Below are positions 36,916 through 45,592 of a DNA stretch of 64,000 nt, piece after piece. The notes beneath the pieces are model-generated. The model was given only the letters and a program-made list of their open reading frames with translations, ran no database searches and had not been told where the DNA came from. Location of the stretch: NCBI GenBank assembly GCA_017512425.1, contig JAFWGI010000016.1:248001-312000 (forward strand), read 5' to 3'. The stretch comes from Hyphomicrobium sp. (lineage in GTDB: Bacteria; Pseudomonadota; Alphaproteobacteria; Rhizobiales; Hyphomicrobiaceae). The first letter of the stretch is position 1. Every line of letters starts with the position of its first letter. The translations under genes and the position numbers were made by a program.

Positions 36916-39090
36916 ATGACGGCTGCCGAACGACCCTCAACAAACATCCACGCGCTCAAGATGGGCGTCGAGGGCATGGATTGCGGGGCGTGCGCGCTCA
37001 AGATCGAGAAGGCCCTGAAACGTCTCCCCGGCGTGACCGACATCAACGTCAACTATGGCACCGAGACGCTGGAACTGAAACACGACGCGGATCGGAGCTC
37101 GCGCCAAGCGATAGAGGACAAGATCCACAGCCTTGGCTACACGCCGCGTCCACTGGCGACTGAGCAGGTCGACTCGACCGATTCGACCGAGCGGGCTGAT
37201 CGGCCGTGGTGGCAAACGCGCAAGGGGCAACTCGTCCTTGTAAGCGCAGTCCTGCTTGCAGCGGCGGCCATTGTCACCTGGGTTGCACCCGACCTCTCAT
37301 TTTACGCTTATCTCTCAGCCGCCGTCATTGGTCTCGTCCCCATAGTGCACCGCGCGGTCGTGGGCGCCATGTCTGGCACGCCTTTCAGCATCGAAACGCT
37401 GATGAGCGTGGCGGCGGCCGGAGCCGTTGCCATCGGCGCGACCGAGGAAGCAGCGGTTGTGATTTTCCTCTTTGCCGTCGGTGAGCTTCTGGAGAATGTT
37501 GCGGCAGGCCGCGCAAGGGCTGGCATCAAAGCACTGATCGGGTTGGTGCCGCGGACCGCCAAAATCGAGCAAGACGGCGAAGTGCGGGAAATGCCAGTCG
37601 AACAGTTGCGTGTCGACGACATCGTCGTAGTGCGACCCGGCGACCGGATTCCATCAGACGGAAAAATCATCGAGGGGACGTCGGAACTCGACGAAGCCCC
37701 CGTTACCGGTGAATCGGTTCCCGTTCTCAAGACGACCGGGGCGTTTGTCTATGCCGGCAGCATCAATGGCAACGGCCTGCTTCGGATATCAATCACCAAA
37801 ACCGCAGCCGACAACACGATCGCCCGCATCATTCATTTGGTGGAAGCGGCACAGACATCTAAAGCGCCCACGGCCCGCTTTATCGACCAGTTCGCGGCGT
37901 ACTACACGCCAGCGTCAATGGTCGCTGCGGCGCTGATCATCATCATACCACCGTTGCTCTTCGGGGCGGACTGGGGAACCTGGATCTACCGCGGCCTCGC
38001 TACCTTGCTAATTGCCTGTCCCTGCGCGCTTGTTATCTCGACGCCTGCCGCCATTGCCTCCGGTCTCGCGGCGGGGGCGCGCCGCGGGCTTCTCATCAAG
38101 GGCGGTGCAGCCTTGGAGACTCTCGGCAAGATCAAGACTGTCGCCTTTGACAAGACCGGCACCTTAACCGTTGGCAAGCCACAGGTGACCGATGTCATCG
38201 CCATTGAAGGCGACGACAGCGAGATGCTGGCAAAAGCTGCCGCCGTCGAGCAAGGATCCAGCCATCCGCTCGGGTCTGCAATCATCGCTGCGGCCAGCGC
38301 GCGGGGGCTTGCCATACCACAAGCCTACGGTGGCGCTTCAGCCGTCCCCGGCAAAGCGGTTGTCGCGCGGCTGCACGAGGGTTTCATATCGGTCGGCTCG
38401 CCGCGTCATGCAGCAGAATTCAAACTGCTGCCCCCTTCCTTCGAGAGCGTGGTGCAGCGGCTGGAGGCGGAAGGAAAGACAGTCGTGATCGTGGCCACAA
38501 AAGAGCGCGCGCTCGGCCTTATTGCGCTCCGCGACGAACCACGCCCCGATGCCGTAGCCGGGATCAGGTGGCTAAAGGCGCTCGGCGTGCACAGCATCAT
38601 GCTGACCGGCGACAACCGGCGCACGGGCCAAGCGATAGCAAACGCACTTGGCCTCGATGTACGCGCGGAGCTGTTGCCCGACGCCAAGCTCCAAGCCATT
38701 GCTGAACTCAAGACGGCTGGCCATGTGGCCATGGTGGGCGATGGCATCAATGACGCGCCTGCCCTTGCGGCATCCTCAGTCGGCATCGCAATGGGGGGCG
38801 GGACCGATGTCGCGCTGGAGACCGCCGATGCAGCCTTGCTCAGCAACCGTGTCACCGGCGTTGCCGAGCTTGTCAGTCTCGCGCGGGCGACCTTGTCCAA
38901 TATCTGGCAAAACATCGCGCTCGCGCTCGGGCTGAAGGCCGTGTTTCTGGTCACGACACTGCTCGGCGTCAGCTCGCTGTGGATGGCCATCCTCGCAGAT
39001 ACAGGAGCCACCGTGCTGGTGACCGCAAATGCGTTGCGCCTGCTGCGATTTCGTCCGTCAGCGATAGCATCATCTCAGGAGATCGCATGA
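36916..39090 (+). CDS. Zn/Cd/Pb-translocating P1B-type ATPase
   Basis: 724 residues. An N-terminal heavy-metal-associated domain (~13-75, EGMDCGACALKIEKAL with CxxC), then membrane helices, the actuator loop (DEAPVTGES), the metal-binding IACPCALVIS helix, the phosphorylation site AFDKTGTLT, the nucleotide-binding HPLG and GDGINDAPALAAS. The CPC plus the partner regulator make it a ZntA/CadA-type exporter of Zn2+, Cd2+ and Pb2+ at the inner membrane. It overlaps lspA by ATGA. Confidence 0.94.
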   Translation: MTAAERPSTNIHALKMGVEGMDCGACALKIEKALKRLPGVTDINVNYGTETLELKHDADRSSRQAIEDKIHSLGYTPRPLATEQVDSTDSTERADRPWWQTRKGQLVLVSAVLLAAAAIVTWVAPDLSFYAYLSAAVIGLVPIVHRAVVGAMSGTPFSIETLMSVAAAGAVAIGATEEAAVVIFLFAVGELLENVAAGRARAGIKALIGLVPRTAKIEQDGEVREMPVEQLRVDDIVVVRPGDRIPSDGKIIEGTSELDEAPVTGESVPVLKTTGAFVYAGSINGNGLLRISITKTAADNTIARIIHLVEAAQTSKAPTARFIDQFAAYYTPASMVAAALIIIIPPLLFGADWGTWIYRGLATLLIACPCALVISTPAAIASGLAAGARRGLLIKGGAALETLGKIKTVAFDKTGTLTVGKPQVTDVIAIEGDDSEMLAKAAAVEQGSSHPLGSAIIAAASARGLAIPQAYGGASAVPGKAVVARLHEGFISVGSPRHAAEFKLLPPSFESVVQRLEAEGKTVVIVATKERALGLIALRDEPRPDAVAGIRWLKALGVHSIMLTGDNRRTGQAIANALGLDVRAELLPDAKLQAIAELKTAGHVAMVGDGINDAPALAASSVGIAMGGGTDVALETADAALLSNRVTGVAELVSLARATLSNIWQNIALALGLKAVFLVTTLLGVSSLWMAILADTGATVLVTANALRLLRFRPSAIASSQEIA

Positions 39091-39611
39091 GCAGCGCAAT
39101 GGACACCTTGGCACCGCCCCGCCTGATACGACTATATGGATTGGCGGCAATTCTTATCGCCTTCGTTTTGGATCAAGCCACGAAATTGATGGCGTTAGCG
39201 GCCCTTGAGCGTGGAAGCGCCCGATCCGTGCTGCCATTCTTCGATCTGCGTCTCAGTTTCAACAAAGGGATATCCTTCAGCATGTTCGCTGAGACCTTTG
39301 CGAGCCGCCCCTTGCTTCTGGTCGGAATCACGCTCGTCATAGTTGCGCTATTTGCATTTCTTCTGATCCGATCGACCGCGCGTTGGGAGGCCATCGCGCT
39401 CGGTCTGATTATTGGAGGCGCGCTCGGCAACGCTTTGGATCGCATACGGCTTGGTGCGGTTGTTGATTTCCTCGATTTTCATATCTGGGACTATCACTGG
39501 CCCGCATTCAATCTTGCGGATGCGGCAATCGCGGTCGGCGTCATGGTCCTGCTTGCAATCACAGCACTCGGCAAAAATGCCGATTTATCGTCGAAGGAGA
39601 ACCTCTCATGA
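39087..39611 (+). CDS. lspA: Signal peptidase II (second, element-borne copy type)
   Basis: 174 residues with four membrane helices. Catalytic aspartates lie in GNALDRIRLGAVVDFLDF and FNLADAAIAVG. The gene cleaves lipoprotein signal peptides. Its place after a Zn/Cd/Pb ATPase gene, with ATGA overlap on both sides, is the known heavy-metal linkage of lspA copies in islands; it is probably not the housekeeping copy. Confidence 0.9.
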   Translation: MSSAMDTLAPPRLIRLYGLAAILIAFVLDQATKLMALAALERGSARSVLPFFDLRLSFNKGISFSMFAETFASRPLLLVGITLVIVALFAFLLIRSTARWEAIALGLIIGGALGNALDRIRLGAVVDFLDFHIWDYHWPAFNLADAAIAVGVMVLLAITALGKNADLSSKENLS

Positions 39612-40081
39612 CTACAGAACGTCGCGTTTGCCGACGACCAGTTTGGATGGCGGCGCTCGCCATCGGCTTTTTTCCAGCCGTGGCTACTGCGGCATCATTT
39701 GAGATGATGACTACAGGAGGATGTTCGTGTTGCCATGCGTGGGCCCGGCATCTGCGGGCGGGCGGCCACGAGGTCGTTGTTAAGGACCTCGCGATGGGTC
39801 AACTCATTAAAATGAAACTTGATGCAGGAATCCCGGTGGCACTTACCGCCTGCCATACCGCAAGAGTCGATGGATATTTGATCGAGGGCCACGTTCCCGA
39901 GCAAGATATTCGCAAGCTGCTGGCCGAGCGCCCCGATGCCCTCGGCCTTGTTGTGCCGGGCATGCCTATTGGATCGCCCGGAATGGAATCCGGCGACAAG
40001 CGGGAGGCCTACGAGGTTCTTCTGCTGAAGAAAGATGGTAGCACGGAAGTCTTTGCCCGATATGGATCACAACCTCATTGA
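39608..40081 (+). CDS. DUF411 metal-binding protein
   Basis: 157 residues with an N-terminal signal-like segment (WMAALAIGFFPAVATAA). The DUF411 domain starts at MMTTGGCSCCHAWARHL (CxCC), with LTACHTARVDGYLIEGHVP and PGMPIGSPGME following. DUF411 proteins are periplasmic and found in copper/heavy-metal clusters; metal binding by the CxCC is likely, mechanism unknown. It overlaps lspA by ATGA and has a paralogue at 47201-47638. Confidence 0.9.
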   Translation: MTTERRVCRRPVWMAALAIGFFPAVATAASFEMMTTGGCSCCHAWARHLRAGGHEVVVKDLAMGQLIKMKLDAGIPVALTACHTARVDGYLIEGHVPEQDIRKLLAERPDALGLVVPGMPIGSPGMESGDKREAYEVLLLKKDGSTEVFARYGSQPH

Positions 40082-40303
40082 TGCCGACAATCGAAATCGA
40101 AGCAATCTCGAGCAGCAGCGAGTACTGACGTTGTTGCGTGCGCGGCTTGCTGTGCGCCCAGCGTGTTGGCCGGCGTCGCGGTCACGGAGGGATTGGCGAC
40201 GACTCCTATTTGGCTCGCAGTCTCCGCCGCGGCGTTGCCGACGGCGGTCTGTCTAGTCAGCCGCCACACGGCTCTGCCCGTAGAGCCTTTACCAAAGGCA
40301 TAG
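40081..40303 (+). pseudogene. Frameshifted small membrane protein gene
   Basis: An ATG at 40081 overlaps the DUF411 stop (TGATG) and runs 15 residues to a TGA. A neighbouring frame then reads DVVACAACCAPSVLAGVAV and PIWLAVSAAALPTAVCLVSRH up to TAG at 40301-40303, which is a two-helix membrane protein with a Cys motif. A one-base shift near 40126 would join the two. It is likely a disabled member of the metal operon. Confidence 0.45.
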
Positions 40304-40518
40304 GGATGGCCATCGCTCAGAGCCGCAAATCGCCTGCATACTGGACATGGCGGACTTCAAGCTCCGTAATGCGGAAATTCGCGGCCTCGCGACGATCAAC
40401 ACAACACCGAACGAAACGGTTGGGGCTCTCGCCTGAAGAGCCTTCCGCCCTGGTTGCTGCATGTTACCACTCGCCTCTGAGCCGCATGCCAATCTTAAAG
40501 CCATGAGACGATGACAAT

Positions 40519-41478
40519 ATGAAGCTTTCCCCTATCCGCGAAACATTGGAGCAAAATCAAGTAGCCCTTTACTTCATCAGCGTCGTTCTCGGACTTGCTG
40601 TTTCCTGGGCATGGCCGGGAAGCGGTGCTTTGGAGCCGCTTATTAATCCCGCGCTTGCGATGATGTTGTTTGTGACCTTTCTCCAAGTGCCGCTCGCGGA
40701 TCTTGGAAAGGCATTCACGGATGTCCGCTTCCTGTCCGCGCTGGCTGTTGGAAATTTCATCGTGGTTCCGCTGCTCGTCGCGGTGCTCATTAATTTTTTA
40801 CCGACAGAGCCGCTGCTCGTCATAGGGGTCCTGTTCGTTCTGCTCACACCCTGCGTGGATTACGTGGTGACGTTCTCGCACCTCGGCCGCGCCGACGCCA
40901 AATCCCTTTTGGCCTCGACCCCGCTGTTGCTGTTAGCCCAGATGGCGTTGCTTCCGCTGTATCTTGGCGCCTTCATTGGAGACGATGCCGCCGCTCTGGT
41001 GCAGCCAGGGCCCTTCATTCACGCCTTCACCCTCTTGATAGCCGGCCCGCTTCTTCTTGCCGCTGGCTTCCAAGTCCTCGAACGCAGGGTCAAAGCCGCA
41101 GAAATCGGGGTGGCCGCACTTGGTATCCTGCCGGTCCCAGCCACGGCCCTGGTCTTGTTCGTCGTCAGTTGCTCGGTGGTGCCGCAGCTCGGCCCTGCCA
41201 TCAGCAGCGTGATGAAGGTAGTTCCGATTTACGTGGCCTTTGCGCTGGTCGCGCCCGTCGCGGGTTGGCTTGTCGCCCGCGCATTCTCTCTTCCAGCGGA
41301 TCAAGGCAGAGCCGTTGCGTTCAGTACTGCGACGCGCAATTCGCTGATTATCCTGCCCTTGGCGCTTTCTGTCCCAGGCGCAATCCCAGTCATCCCAGCA
41401 GTGATCGTGGCACAGACGTTGGTGGAGCTGCTCAGCGAGCTGGTCTACATCCGCGTTATTCCGCGGTTCCGAATTTAG
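40519..41478 (+). CDS. Arsenite permease / bile acid:sodium symporter family
   Basis: 319 residues, ~10 membrane helices. The motif LLTPCVDYVVTFSHLGRAD corresponds to the Cys-containing helix of ACR3-type exporters (consensus PCTDMV), and ATRNSLIILPLALSVPG to the second repeat. It probably exports arsenite or antimonite at the inner membrane. No arsR or arsC is adjacent. Substrate is inferred from the family. Confidence 0.83.
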   Translation: MKLSPIRETLEQNQVALYFISVVLGLAVSWAWPGSGALEPLINPALAMMLFVTFLQVPLADLGKAFTDVRFLSALAVGNFIVVPLLVAVLINFLPTEPLLVIGVLFVLLTPCVDYVVTFSHLGRADAKSLLASTPLLLLAQMALLPLYLGAFIGDDAAALVQPGPFIHAFTLLIAGPLLLAAGFQVLERRVKAAEIGVAALGILPVPATALVLFVVSCSVVPQLGPAISSVMKVVPIYVAFALVAPVAGWLVARAFSLPADQGRAVAFSTATRNSLIILPLALSVPGAIPVIPAVIVAQTLVELLSELVYIRVIPRFRI

Positions 41479-41858
41479 ATCCGAGCTGTTTGGACAATGC
41501 CGCAGAATCTATCTCCAGGATTTCCGTTTCCTTGGAGATGCAGTGAGCGTCACCCGCAGTTTGGTGCGGTCATCCATCGGCACTCCGCTTGTCATGAGGC
41601 CACCGTTCATGAAGCAGTGCACGCGCTCTTCGTATAACTTTTGAACTTACATGGCTCTGCTGTTTGGCATGCGCTGACGCTTGCGGTTACCCGCGCCGAG
41701 CTGGTCTGGTTCCTAGCGACGGTAGTCAACCTGACAAACGTTTGATCCAGCTCAAGTACGGAGCGCCGACGCCAACTTAAGAAATGATGACCGATTTCTG
41801 CAGGCAAGCCACAATGAAGAAATCAAAAGGAAAGACGTGGCATTGAGGAGTAAAGCAC
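41479..41858. other. Gap before the Met-rich protein gene
   Basis: 380 bases without a recognised gene. A GAGGAG binding site for the next gene is at its right end. Confidence 0.35.
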
Positions 41859-42449
41859 ATGACCATGCGTAAATGGGTGATCGCAGCGGCGCTCCTGGCA
41901 GCGGCTGCGACTGGTTCGCTGGCTCAAGACCAACAACAGGGTCAGCATATGCCGATGGGTCAGGGCATGGGGATGATGGGTGGCTGTCCCATGATGGGCG
42001 GCAACATGGGAATGGGCATGATGGGTCAGGGTATGCAGGGAATGATGGGCCCAGGCATGATGGGCAACATGCCGATGGGCATGGGAAGCATGGGTCAGGG
42101 AATGGGACCCGGCATGATGATGGGTCAAGGGCCGATGATGGAAGGCCGTCTTGCCTATCTGAAGGCCGCACTGGGCATCACCGACACGCAGGCCGCAGCC
42201 TGGGACGGATATGTAAGTGCCGTCAAAGCCCGGGGCGATACCATGAAGAGTATGCACGCAACTATGATGCAGGCCATGCAGTCCGGCACAGCCATCGCAC
42301 GTCTGGACGCTCACGCCGCCGCCATGCAGAGCATGATGGACAGCATGAAGTCGCTGAAGCCCGCGACCGAAGCTTTCTATAAGGTGCTGGGCGACGACCA
42401 GAAGAAGAAAGCTGATATGCTGCTCGGCATGGGCTGTTGCATGATGTGA
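41859..42449 (+). CDS. Met-rich periplasmic Spy/CpxP-like protein
   Basis: 196 residues with signal peptide ending TGSLAQ. Residues ~28-95 are dominated by Met and Gly (MGQGMGMMGG, MGMGMMGQGMQGMMGPGMM, GMGPGMMMGQGPMM), a pattern of Cu(I)-binding proteins. The C-terminal part is helical like Spy/CpxP (RLAYLKAALGITDTQAAAW). It may buffer copper in the periplasm; inference. GAGGAG precedes the ATG. It is followed 8 bases later by a DUF302 gene. Confidence 0.85.
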   Translation: MTMRKWVIAAALLAAAATGSLAQDQQQGQHMPMGQGMGMMGGCPMMGGNMGMGMMGQGMQGMMGPGMMGNMPMGMGSMGQGMGPGMMMGQGPMMEGRLAYLKAALGITDTQAAAWDGYVSAVKARGDTMKSMHATMMQAMQSGTAIARLDAHAAAMQSMMDSMKSLKPATEAFYKVLGDDQKKKADMLLGMGCCMM

Positions 42450-42457
42450 GAGAAATC

Positions 42458-42844
42458 ATGAGCTATTACTTCAACAAGGTTTTGTTGATGAGCTTCGATG
42501 ACGTCGTCACTCTGACGGCCGAGAAGCTCAAGGAGCAGGGCTTTGGTATCATCACCGAGATCGACGTGACGAGAACACTCAAGAGCAAAATCGGCGTTGA
42601 GTTTCGTCCTTACCGCATTCTGGGAGCGTGCAACCCTGCGCTGGCCCACGAGGCGCTCAAGCTCGAGGACAAGGTCGGAACAATGCTGCCCTGCAATGTC
42701 ATCGTTCAGGAGCTGGCACCAGGGCGCGTCGAGGTGGCAGCGATCAACCCGGTCGCCTCGATGGCCGCCATCGACAATCCCGCGCTACTCGAGAAGGCAG
42801 CGTTTGTCGGAGCAAAGTTGGAAAAGGTCATTGAGTCATTGTGA
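42458..42844 (+). CDS. DUF302 protein
   Basis: 128 residues from ATG 42458, the DUF302 fold: SYYFNKVLLMSFDDVVTLTAEKL, IDVTRTLKSKIGVEFRPYRILGACNP, LPCNVIVQEL and a C-terminal helix. Two Cys (GACNPAL and LPCNVIV) are conserved in many members. DUF302 proteins are small cytoplasmic or periplasmic proteins in metal and stress clusters; function unknown. Cotranscribed with the Met-rich protein. Confidence 0.92.
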   Translation: MSYYFNKVLLMSFDDVVTLTAEKLKEQGFGIITEIDVTRTLKSKIGVEFRPYRILGACNPALAHEALKLEDKVGTMLPCNVIVQELAPGRVEVAAINPVASMAAIDNPALLEKAAFVGAKLEKVIESL

Positions 42845-42931
42845 CGAGGCGACAGACGACAGCCACACGTGGTCTGTATTGGTCTGCACTCTTGGCGGGA
42901 AGCCTCTCTAGCTGGCCTGCCCGCACCAACA

Positions 42932-43912
42932 CTACGTGTACAATCGCTCGCCCTTGATGTTCTTGTAGAGATGCGCAACCAATTCGCCGTAGCCGTTATA
43001 CGGCAGCGTTGCTACGCGGGTCTCGGTTCCGAGGACACGTTCGGTCGCTTGGCTCCAGCGCGGATGCGGAACTTCAGGATTGATATTGGCCCAGAAGCCG
43101 TATTCTGCCGGCAGGATCTTCTCCCAAAAGCTGACCGGTCGCTCGGCAACGAACGAAAACCGCGTGATCGATTTGATGTGCTTGAATCCGTATTTCCATG
43201 GCACGGCTAAACGCAACGGCGCGCCGTGCTGCTTGGCCATCGGCTTGCCGTAGGCTCCCGTGGCCATGAACGCCAACTCGTTGGTCGCCTCTTCGATGGT
43301 CAATCCTTCAACGTAGGGCCACGGGTTCCAGGTCTGCTTCTGGCCCGGCGCGACAGCAGGATTGTTGAACGTCTCCATCCGCACGTATTTGGCGGACGAC
43401 AGCGGTTTGGCCAGCGCGACGAGGTCTTTCATCGGGAAGCCGGACCACGGGATCGTCATAGACCACGCTTCGACACAGCGGTGGCGATAGAGGCGCTCCT
43501 CGAGCTTCATCTTAGCGAGCAGATCGTCGATGCCAATTTCAAACGGCTTTTCGACCAACCCGTCGAAGGTGACCATCCAGGGACGGAGTTTCAACGCCTG
43601 CGCCGCACCTGAAATCTCCTTGTGCGAACCAAACTCATAAAAGTTGTTCCACTTGGCGTTGACGCTTTCGGCTGTCAGCGCTCGGTCGAGTGTGAAAGCT
43701 GCGTTGCGCGGAACCGGATAGAGATTTGCCGAGGGATCAATTTCGGCAGGTATGGTGGACGGCCCTTCTTGCCCCAAGAGAACACCAGCCGCCGCAAGAC
43801 CGCTGAAACCTAACCCCATGCCGGCGAGGAATTCACGCCGGTTGGCAAACACGCTCTCGGGCGTTGTGAGCGCTTCCTTGAGAGCCCATTTGGGTGGCTT
43901 GCGAATGTTCAT
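42932..43912 (-). CDS. msrP: Periplasmic methionine sulfoxide reductase, molybdenum subunit
   Basis: 326 residues from ATG 43912 (GGAG 7 bases upstream). Tat signal NRREFLAGMGLGFSG at residues ~24-38. The sulfite-oxidase-type domain carries the Mo-cofactor Cys in YRHRCVEAWSMTIPWSGFP. MsrP (YedY) repairs oxidised Met in periplasmic proteins with electrons from MsrQ, which is not in this window. Met-rich copper proteins nearby would be natural substrates. It follows the GDCCVxC gene with a 1-base gap. Confidence 0.95.
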   Translation of the reverse strand: MNIRKPPKWALKEALTTPESVFANRREFLAGMGLGFSGLAAAGVLLGQEGPSTIPAEIDPSANLYPVPRNAAFTLDRALTAESVNAKWNNFYEFGSHKEISGAAQALKLRPWMVTFDGLVEKPFEIGIDDLLAKMKLEERLYRHRCVEAWSMTIPWSGFPMKDLVALAKPLSSAKYVRMETFNNPAVAPGQKQTWNPWPYVEGLTIEEATNELAFMATGAYGKPMAKQHGAPLRLAVPWKYGFKHIKSITRFSFVAERPVSFWEKILPAEYGFWANINPEVPHPRWSQATERVLGTETRVATLPYNGYGELVAHLYKNIKGERLYT

Positions 43913-43913
43913 C

Positions 43914-44162
43914 TCACTTCTCCATACGCAAGCTGTGCGCCTTTGATACAATCTTGGGGAATTTATCACGAACCTCAGCTTGCACCGGCGGACATGGCAC
44001 GGTCCCGTAACTACAGAACACACAGCAGTCGCCGGGTCTGGGTTTCAAGACGTGCCTGCAGCCAGGACAGTCGTGGATGTAGACGCAGGCGTCGGTCGGC
44101 ATCGTTGGAGTCGACTGATGACCGCACTCCGGACATGTGATTGTCGATTGTAGGTCTGTCAT
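43914..44162 (-). CDS. GDCCVxC domain-containing zinc-ribbon-like protein
   Basis: 82 residues. It has ITCPECGHQS (zinc-ribbon Cys pair), DCPGCRHVLKPRPGDCCVFCSYG carrying the GDCCVxC signature, and VPCPPV. The Cys cluster binds metal. Known from heavy-metal clusters next to DUF302 or mercury genes; role unknown. It is coupled to msrP by a 1-base gap. Confidence 0.9.
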   Translation of the reverse strand: MTDLQSTITCPECGHQSTPTMPTDACVYIHDCPGCRHVLKPRPGDCCVFCSYGTVPCPPVQAEVRDKFPKIVSKAHSLRMEK

Positions 44163-44328
44163 AGGATTGGTCCTATCCTCGTCTTCAATGCCAATGAAAT
44201 GCTAATCAGCGAAGTGTTCCATAGTTATCCGCGATCACAGCGGCGGACACACAACAATGCCAGCAGCTGATGAGGGAGGCCTACTCGTCGCGAATGGACA
44301 GGCAGCCCTAATTTGATGTCAACGCACG

Positions 44329-44673
44329 TCAGGCAAGGGCCGCGTCATCAGTTGTTCCAAAATTTGCCGCCGACTTGCCGACCTTCTTCGGCTGCGGAAC
44401 GGTCGGTGGCGACGTCCGGGGCAGACCGTCGTGATACGGCGACTTGTGGTGTGCGACGACGATCTCGGGCTTATAGGCAATAGCACCTTGCCGGTGCATG
44501 TGCTTCCGGACGGAGTTTGAACGCACCGCCGGTTTGTAATGTTCATGCGGCACGGCATAGGGCGCGCCGCCCTTGGGCGGAATGCGCCACATTGTGTGAG
44601 CTTGTGCCTGACCGGCGAACATGCCGGCTGAAAGCGTAAGGGCCGCGAGGGTCGATGTGATGGAGATTTTCAT
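44329..44673 (-). CDS. Small secreted protein with W-x2-P-x-K-G motif, paralogue 1
   Basis: 114 residues with signal peptide KISITSTLAALTLSAGMFAGQAQA. After the cleavage region comes MWRIPPKGGAPYAVPHEHYKP, then His/Pro/Lys-rich, probably disordered sequence. It shares the start motif and the GAAGGACTA leader with the gene at 44816-44995. His residues may bind copper; inference. No family recognised. Confidence 0.7.
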   Translation of the reverse strand: MKISITSTLAALTLSAGMFAGQAQAHTMWRIPPKGGAPYAVPHEHYKPAVRSNSVRKHMHRQGAIAYKPEIVVAHHKSPYHDGLPRTSPPTVPQPKKVGKSAANFGTTDDAALA

Positions 44674-44815
44674 GGTCCTAGTCCTTCATTTCCCGAGCAT
44701 TGCTCGTGTTTGATCGCGATGGATGGCGGGCGGCTACGCGCGGGCCGGACCTTGAAGTCCAGCCCGCGCTCGAGACCGCAGGTCAGCGGATGACCTGCAC
44801 TTTGCCTGCGATCAG

Positions 44816-44995
44816 CTAATGAGCGTGCTTGCCGTGACGCACGATTTTGACCGGCGCTGCCTTTGACGCGGGTTCAGTCTGCGTTGCAAACGGCGCGCCC
44901 TTGTACGGGAAATGCCACACGGCTTCGGCTTGACCGGCGCTCGCGCCAGCGACTAGAGCGAAAGCAGCGAGGGTCGTCTTGATGATCGTTTTCAT
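44816..44995 (-). CDS. Small secreted protein with W-x2-P-x-K-G motif, paralogue 2
   Basis: 59 residues from ATG 44995. Signal peptide KTIIKTTLAAFALVAGASAGQAEA, then VWHFPYKGAPFATQTEPASK and a basic, His-ended tail (RHGKHAH). The leader GAGAAGGACTACGACC before the ATG is nearly the same as in paralogue 1, so the two arose by duplication. Frame upstream to 45013 adds only MRRTTT. Confidence 0.68.
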   Translation of the reverse strand: MKTIIKTTLAAFALVAGASAGQAEAVWHFPYKGAPFATQTEPASKAAPVKIVRHGKHAH

Positions 44996-45211
44996 GGTCG
45001 TAGTCCTTCTCAATCGAGAGTTCAGGTTTCAACGGACATGCGCGGTATTTCGAATGCCTGGCGCGCTCAGAGGCGCGGGTTGAGGCGATCCGGAACGCAA
45101 GCCGTTCGTGGGTGAGGAATTTTCAGGGTGCGCGTGGCGCGCGCTCGCAATCACACGACCGTAAATGGTCGCAGGTCATGCGCTGCGCCGCTTAAAGCGA
45201 CGCTTAAGCCG

Positions 45212-45592
45212 TCAGGCTCGCGGTGGAGGAGCGGGCGGCTGAATCGAGAGGGAATGGCCGAGCGCGAGAGCCGTCAACGTCAGGACATCGTGGTCCGGCG
45301 CCAACGGCGTAGACGCGCTTGATATAATACCGCATGTCGCCATGCATTGGCTGGCGCAGCCTGCGGAGGTCTGACATTGCGGCATCGTTCCGCACTTCGG
45401 CATGGTGCTATGGCACGGGCAGTCCGCCATAATGCCGTTCGCCGCGATGTTTCCCCCGCCGGTGTCGTCGTCCGTTATTGTCTTGTGCATCCCTTGACAT
45501 GACTTACTCATTGTCATCGCAAACCCGGCCACCGGCGAGAAAGCCAGCGTCAGGGCGATTAAGAGGGCTAACAATGGTCGAATACGTTTCAT
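45212..45592 (-). CDS. Cys/Met-rich secreted protein
   Basis: 126 residues with signal peptide ending VAGFA. The mature part has many Cys and Met (MTMSKSCQGMH, CPCHSTMPKCGTMPQCQ, GCASQCMATCG), suited to binding Cu(I), and a Pro-rich end (QPPAPPPRA). It resembles the protein at 54364-54690 in layout. It overlaps the upstream gene by ATGA and also has its own ECF-type promoter at 45602-45627. Confidence 0.8.
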   Translation of the reverse strand: MKRIRPLLALLIALTLAFSPVAGFAMTMSKSCQGMHKTITDDDTGGGNIAANGIMADCPCHSTMPKCGTMPQCQTSAGCASQCMATCGIISSASTPLAPDHDVLTLTALALGHSLSIQPPAPPPRA

